Of a stretch of 11,141 nucleotides of DNA, positions 8,552-11,141 are shown piece by piece. The notes under the pieces are model-generated. The model was not told where the DNA came from. It saw nothing but the letters and a program-made list of their open reading frames with translations, and made no database searches. Every line of letters starts with the position of its first letter. Position 1 is the first letter of the stretch. Position numbers and translations under genes: made by a program. The stretch spans positions 1-11,141 of the forward strand of contig JADGJH010001232.1 in NCBI GenBank assembly GCA_027596945.1, read 5' to 3'. The DNA comes from Physocladia obscura (taxonomy: Eukaryota > Chytridiomycota > Chytridiomycetes > Chytridiales > Chytriomycetaceae).

Positions 8552-9550
8552 ATGAGGTACACACATGTCAGCACCACAACCCATCGCCACCATTGTCACC
8601 ATCGTCACCATTTGCGATATATTCAATCTGTACTCTGCGAACTTGTCGCACCGAAATGGCTGTAATTACTCTTGCTTGTTATTCTATCGCAATAAGGGGG
8701 AAAGGAGATGCCATGCCTGTTTATTCAAAGCTGGGAAATATTCCGATTTCTACTGCGGAAAGTTTGCGCGAAGCGATACATTTGCGAAGGGAGACGACTA
8801 TTTATTCGAAAACGACACTTTCATCGCGAAATCTTCTGCTATTCTTACTAATAATAAATTTATTCTCCAATCTCGAAACTATGTTTCGTAAATTTTCGCT
8901 CATTAGAACTGAGGTATTACTTGCGAATTTATCAAATATTGCTGATGGCTAAAAAAAAAAAATTATCCTTAGATTTGCAACTTTTCTGGATTCAAAATCT
9001 ACCCTGGTCACGGAAAGACCTTTGTCAAATCCGATAGCAGAGTTAGTGCTACTCCTTTTTCGACAATTTCATGCAATGCAAAATATATTTAACTCGATCC
9101 GAGACTCTCCGCAGCAGTCGATTTTACTTTTTTCAGATCAATATTGACTTTTTGTTAAACTAGTCTTACCGCCTCTTGAATGGAAAGTGCGAGTCGCTTT
9201 TTCTTCAGAGAAAGAAGCCATCGAAGCTCTCATGGACCATCGTGTTCCGTCGCCTCCACAAGAAGGGTCAGGCTGAGGAAGCTGCGAAGAAACGCACTCG
9301 TCGTACTGTCAAAGCGCAGCGTGCTGTTGTTGGCGCTACTTTGGACTCAATCAAGGCTAAGAAGAACCAAAAACCAGAAATTCGCGCTTCCCTTCGTCAA
9401 GCTGCCGTTGCCAAATCCAAGGACGCCAAGAAGGCTGCTCAGGACAAGAAGAAAGTCGAGTTGAGCAAAGTTAAGGCTGCTCAGAAAGGCAACGTCTCTA
9501 AGCAGCAAATGAAAGGTGCCGCTCCAAAAGTTCAGGCCAAGTCCCGCTAA
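8552..9550 (+). CDS. RPL24: Ribosomal protein eL24 (60S subunit)
   Basis: The proposed exons are 8552-8556, 8907-8913, 8973-9041 and 9164-9550, giving 155 aa, close to the 157 aa of human eL24. The spliced start reads MRTE-ICNFSGFKIYPGHGKTF, matching the family start MKVELCSFSG. An in-frame TAG at 8970-8972 forces a splice immediately before ATT TGC. The protein goes on with SYRLLNGKCESLFLQRKKP, LSWTIVFRRLHKKGQ and KKRTRRTVKAQRAVVGA, then a Lys/Ala-rich tail. Cys6 and Cys36 sit where the human protein has them. eL24 binds 25S/28S rRNA near the subunit interface. The introns are 350, 59 and 122 nt; the first and last are longer than any other in the window. An alternative start at ATG 8881 reading MFRKFSLIRTE removes the first two exons and lengthens the N-terminus by seven residues. 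The family call is near certain; the 5' structure is less so. Confidence 0.96.
8557..8906 (+). other. Long first intron of the eL24 gene
   Basis: This 350-nt intron runs from gtacac to cattag. Its first part holds a short tandem of CACCAT(T/C)G-type units at about 8581-8612. Its second half is dense in CGAA/TTCG tetramers (near 8770, 8783, 8808, 8827, 8873 and 8884-8896). I looked for C/D-box snoRNA motifs (RTGATGA, CTGA) and found no convincing C box. Two overlapping frames are open through most of it, but neither encodes anything I recognise. Confidence 0.55.
8907..8913 (+). other. Seven-nucleotide microexon of the eL24 gene
   Basis: AACTGAG lies between an acceptor (cgctcattag, ending 8906) and a donor (gtatta, from 8914). 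Joined to ATGAG at 8552-8556 and to ATT TGC at 8973 it spells M-R-T-E-I-C, with the family's usual spacing from the start Met to Cys6. A branch-like ttactaat lies about 60 nt upstream in the first intron. The competing model starts at ATG 8881 and uses the same donor, so the donor at 8914 is better supported than the acceptor at 8906. Confidence 0.65.
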
Positions 9551-10188
9551 ATGTCGTTCTTGAAATTGATGTTTACACGGTTTTGAATAAACCATTTGAC
9601 TGAGTTTGTTTGGAATTTTTAAAATTCGGAAATAAAAATATATTACCGTGGATTACGGCAAAAGAAAAAGCGTCCAACAGCCAAAACCAAAAGGCTAATC
9701 AATAAAATGTACCAACAGTAAACCCCTGGCGGAAAAAGACAAACTATACAAAGATACACCCATAAATCAAAATGACAAAAGCAAAAAATAAATATAAAAA
9801 TTATAAAATAAAAATCAGTACAAAAGAAATGCAAAATACACTATCAAGTATAAAATACCATTATAATACGTATCTGTTATCAGAAATTTAGAGACTGGCA
9901 AATAAAAGTTAGTTGAAAGCAACAAGCTAATTGCTAAACTGGTAGCAAAACAATCAACAAATATTCTATTTTTTTGGGGGGGCATTCCCTCTTAGAGCTG
10001 CTGCTTATTATCACAATTGAAACTAAATTCTCTAACTAAAGCCTATCTCCAGACCTTGAAGTTGGTGTCCAAGTGTCTGACAGCTTAATGCACCTCAGTG
10101 CACTAATTGCAGCTCATTAGAAAGCATTGTCCTCCTCTATTGATTATTTCTCCCACTCTTGCACCTTCTACCAGCTTCTCCTTGCTTG
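9551..10188. other. Intergenic: eL24 3' flank, then repeat-derived sequence
   Basis: After the eL24 poly(A) signal the sequence is very AT-rich to about 9960, with CpG still present up to 9870. A T8G7 tract follows at about 9968-9979, then CpG-free sequence. Near 10090-10120 there are short imperfect palindromes (TGCAcctcagTGCA, CTAATtgcagctcATTAG). I see no gene here. Confidence 0.5.
9586..9591 (+). terminator. Candidate poly(A) signal of eL24
   Basis: AATAAA lies about 36 nt after the eL24 stop codon, in the context ttttgaataaacc. This is a typical short 3' UTR for a ribosomal protein gene. Confidence 0.55.
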
Positions 10189-10503
10189 TCATCCCAGCAA
10201 TCTGGTTGCCCATTCTAGGTCCTCTTCAAATATCTCCACCAGCTCTTCTTCTGTAATCCCACTCCCACCAATTCCTGTCACTTTGCTGCTTTCAGGAGGC
10301 CATCTGAAATCCTCTCTAGCTATTTCTTCCAAATCTGTCATTCTCACTCCGCTGCCTCCTAGGCTCAAATCCTCTTCTTCACCTTGAGGTGACAAGAAAA
10401 AACCCTGTGGGAAAAAAGCCACCAGCTCCTCCTCCCTATCTCTAGCTAGCAGTTGCAAAAAACCCTGTGGGAAAAACTCTGCAAGCTCTTCATCTTTTCT
10501 CTC
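10189..10503 (-). pseudogene. Remnant of an acidic, repeat-containing reading frame
   Basis: A minus-strand frame of 104 codons, bounded by TGA at both ends and lacking a usable ATG, encodes an acidic protein with a 20-residue repeat: DEELAEFFPQGFLQLLA then REEELVAFFPQGFFLSP. More diverged echoes follow (DLEEIAREDF, EEELVEIFEEDLEW). After the stop at 10189 the same frame continues QARRSW-stop-KVQEWEK, as if the ORF had been longer and was broken by two stops. TGA after GGA could come from CGA by deamination. It lies in a CpG-free block. It resembles a mobile-element protein in decay, but I cannot name the family. Confidence 0.4.
10397..10476. repeat. 60-bp direct repeat
   Basis: A 20-bp block (aaaaaaccctgtgggaaaaa) occurs at 10397-10416 and again exactly 60 bp later at 10457-10476. 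A further stretch of about 15 bp with partial identity follows each copy. The period keeps the minus-strand frame, so it appears as the FFPQGF repeat. Confidence 0.7.
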
Positions 10504-11141
10504 TCACATTATTTCACTATCTCTGTATCACTAGTGCAGGGTATTTGAGTAGGATTGCTAAAATCGCTAAGTGTTGTGATAGAGTCACTATTTATTTTGT
10601 TATGGAGTGTATATATATGTATATTTATAGTATTTATTGTGTATCAACAGATTCTTCTCAATAGTTCTCTGTTAATTCTGTTGGAATAAGAACAGATCAG
10701 TTGAAACAGCATAAGTTTAATATTTTCATAAAGATTGTTTGCTTTTATCAACTGCCCATAAATAAAGCTATTTTTACAATTCAATTTTATTGAAATAGAC
10801 TAAGACAATCAGATTGGGAATAATTTAGTATTGTTAGTGTTTGTCTTGATTCTTTCCAATATGAATGGAATCAAGAATGAAAATTTTGTGCATTTTGCCA
10901 TTTTACAAAATTAGATTGTCAACAAAAAGATTATTTCTTTTATTCGTTTTGCAATATACATCTCTCACCACAGAGTTACATATACTTTAACACCAGGCTT
11001 TGCTGAAAAATCTTGCAGCTGTAATTTGCAAGTTTTTCAATGTCTGAAGTAAATTAGGTTATAGTAGAGAGATTTTGCAAAAAGGAATTCCTTGTGAGAA
11101 TTCACTGTGGGACCACATGAAACTCCTTAAAACAAAGTTTG
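10504..11141. other. AT-rich, CpG-poor flank without a recognisable gene
   Basis: This stretch has only two CpG dinucleotides (10565 and 10945), runs of TA steps near 10610-10635, and multiple stops in all frames. Apart from the fragment at 11003-11044 and an EcoRI-like near-palindrome around 11085-11105 (ggaattccttgtgagaattc) I see no organised feature. It is probably old repeat sequence. Confidence 0.45.
11003..11044 (-). repeat. Decayed coding fragment, copy B
   Basis: The minus strand reads D-I-E-K-L-A-N-Y-S-C-K-I-F-Q, preceded by an acceptor-like tttacttcag. It corresponds to 504-560 with two gaps of six and nine bases, both multiples of three. The frame stops soon after (LVLKYM then stop). 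The parent element is not recognised. Confidence 0.4.

Noticed and set aside
8515..8952. A 145-codon and an overlapping 108-codon plus ORF between the F-box gene and eL24
   Set aside because: They fall mostly in the first eL24 intron, start without or with weak context, and match nothing recognised. I keep only the note that the intron is unusually open.
9042..9163. Small nucleolar RNA in the 122-nt eL24 intron
   Set aside because: I found no C/D or H/ACA box arrangement; the intron has only an extra internal acceptor-like tttttcag that leads to an in-frame stop.
9643..9834. Minus-strand ORF rich in Phe/Ile/Cys downstream of eL24
   Set aside because: It is AT-rich sequence read as hydrophobic residues, with no start context or motif.
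10572..10649. A 78-bp segment with TGTTG...CAACA ends resembling a solo LTR
   Set aside because: It is far shorter than usual LTRs, has no target-site duplication, and no primer binding site is adjacent.
1..11141. tRNA genes or CRISPR arrays
   Set aside because: No B-box (GGTTCGANTCC) with matching stems and no regularly spaced repeats were seen.

Overview
The window looks like nuclear DNA from a fungus, probably an early-diverging (chytrid-like) one. It is eukaryotic: I could assemble four protein genes by joining exons across about ten short GT..AG introns, seven or eight of them 52-65 nt long. One gene is a Cut8/Sts1 proteasome-tethering factor, a family known from fungi. The lineage below 'fungus' is an inference.

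Layout. Bases 1-1512 are AT-rich, almost free of CpG, and hold only unrecognised ORF or exon-like fragments that look like decayed repeats. Bases 1513-1734 are the probable promoter of a B-type cyclin gene (1735-3831, +, three exons, 655 aa). After 93 bp comes a Cut8/Sts1 gene on the same strand (3925-5349, two exons, 456 aa). Its 3' end faces, across 67 bp, the 3' end of a five-exon F-box/leucine-rich-repeat gene (8347 down to 5417, -, 898 aa). That gene shares a 204-bp divergent promoter with the gene for ribosomal protein eL24 (8552-9550, +, 155 aa). The eL24 gene appears to have a 5-nt first coding exon and a 7-nt second one. After a short AT-rich 3' flank, bases from about 9871 to 11141 are again nearly free of CpG and hold remnants of an unrecognised acidic repeat-containing reading frame.

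How the genes may relate. Cyclin B is destroyed through ubiquitin and the proteasome, Cut8/Sts1 holds proteasomes in the nucleus, and F-box proteins choose substrates for SCF ubiquitin ligases. Three neighbouring genes therefore touch cell-cycle proteolysis. Only the cyclin-Cut8 link is supported by family knowledge (fission yeast cut8 is needed for mitotic cyclin destruction); the link to the F-box gene is speculative. eL24 is a housekeeping neighbour.

I see no CRISPR array, tRNA, rRNA or convincing new multi-gene system. The observations most worth checking are the eL24 microexon, the sharp CpG loss on both flanks, a shared decayed coding fragment on the two flanks, and the cyclin B-Cut8 tandem.
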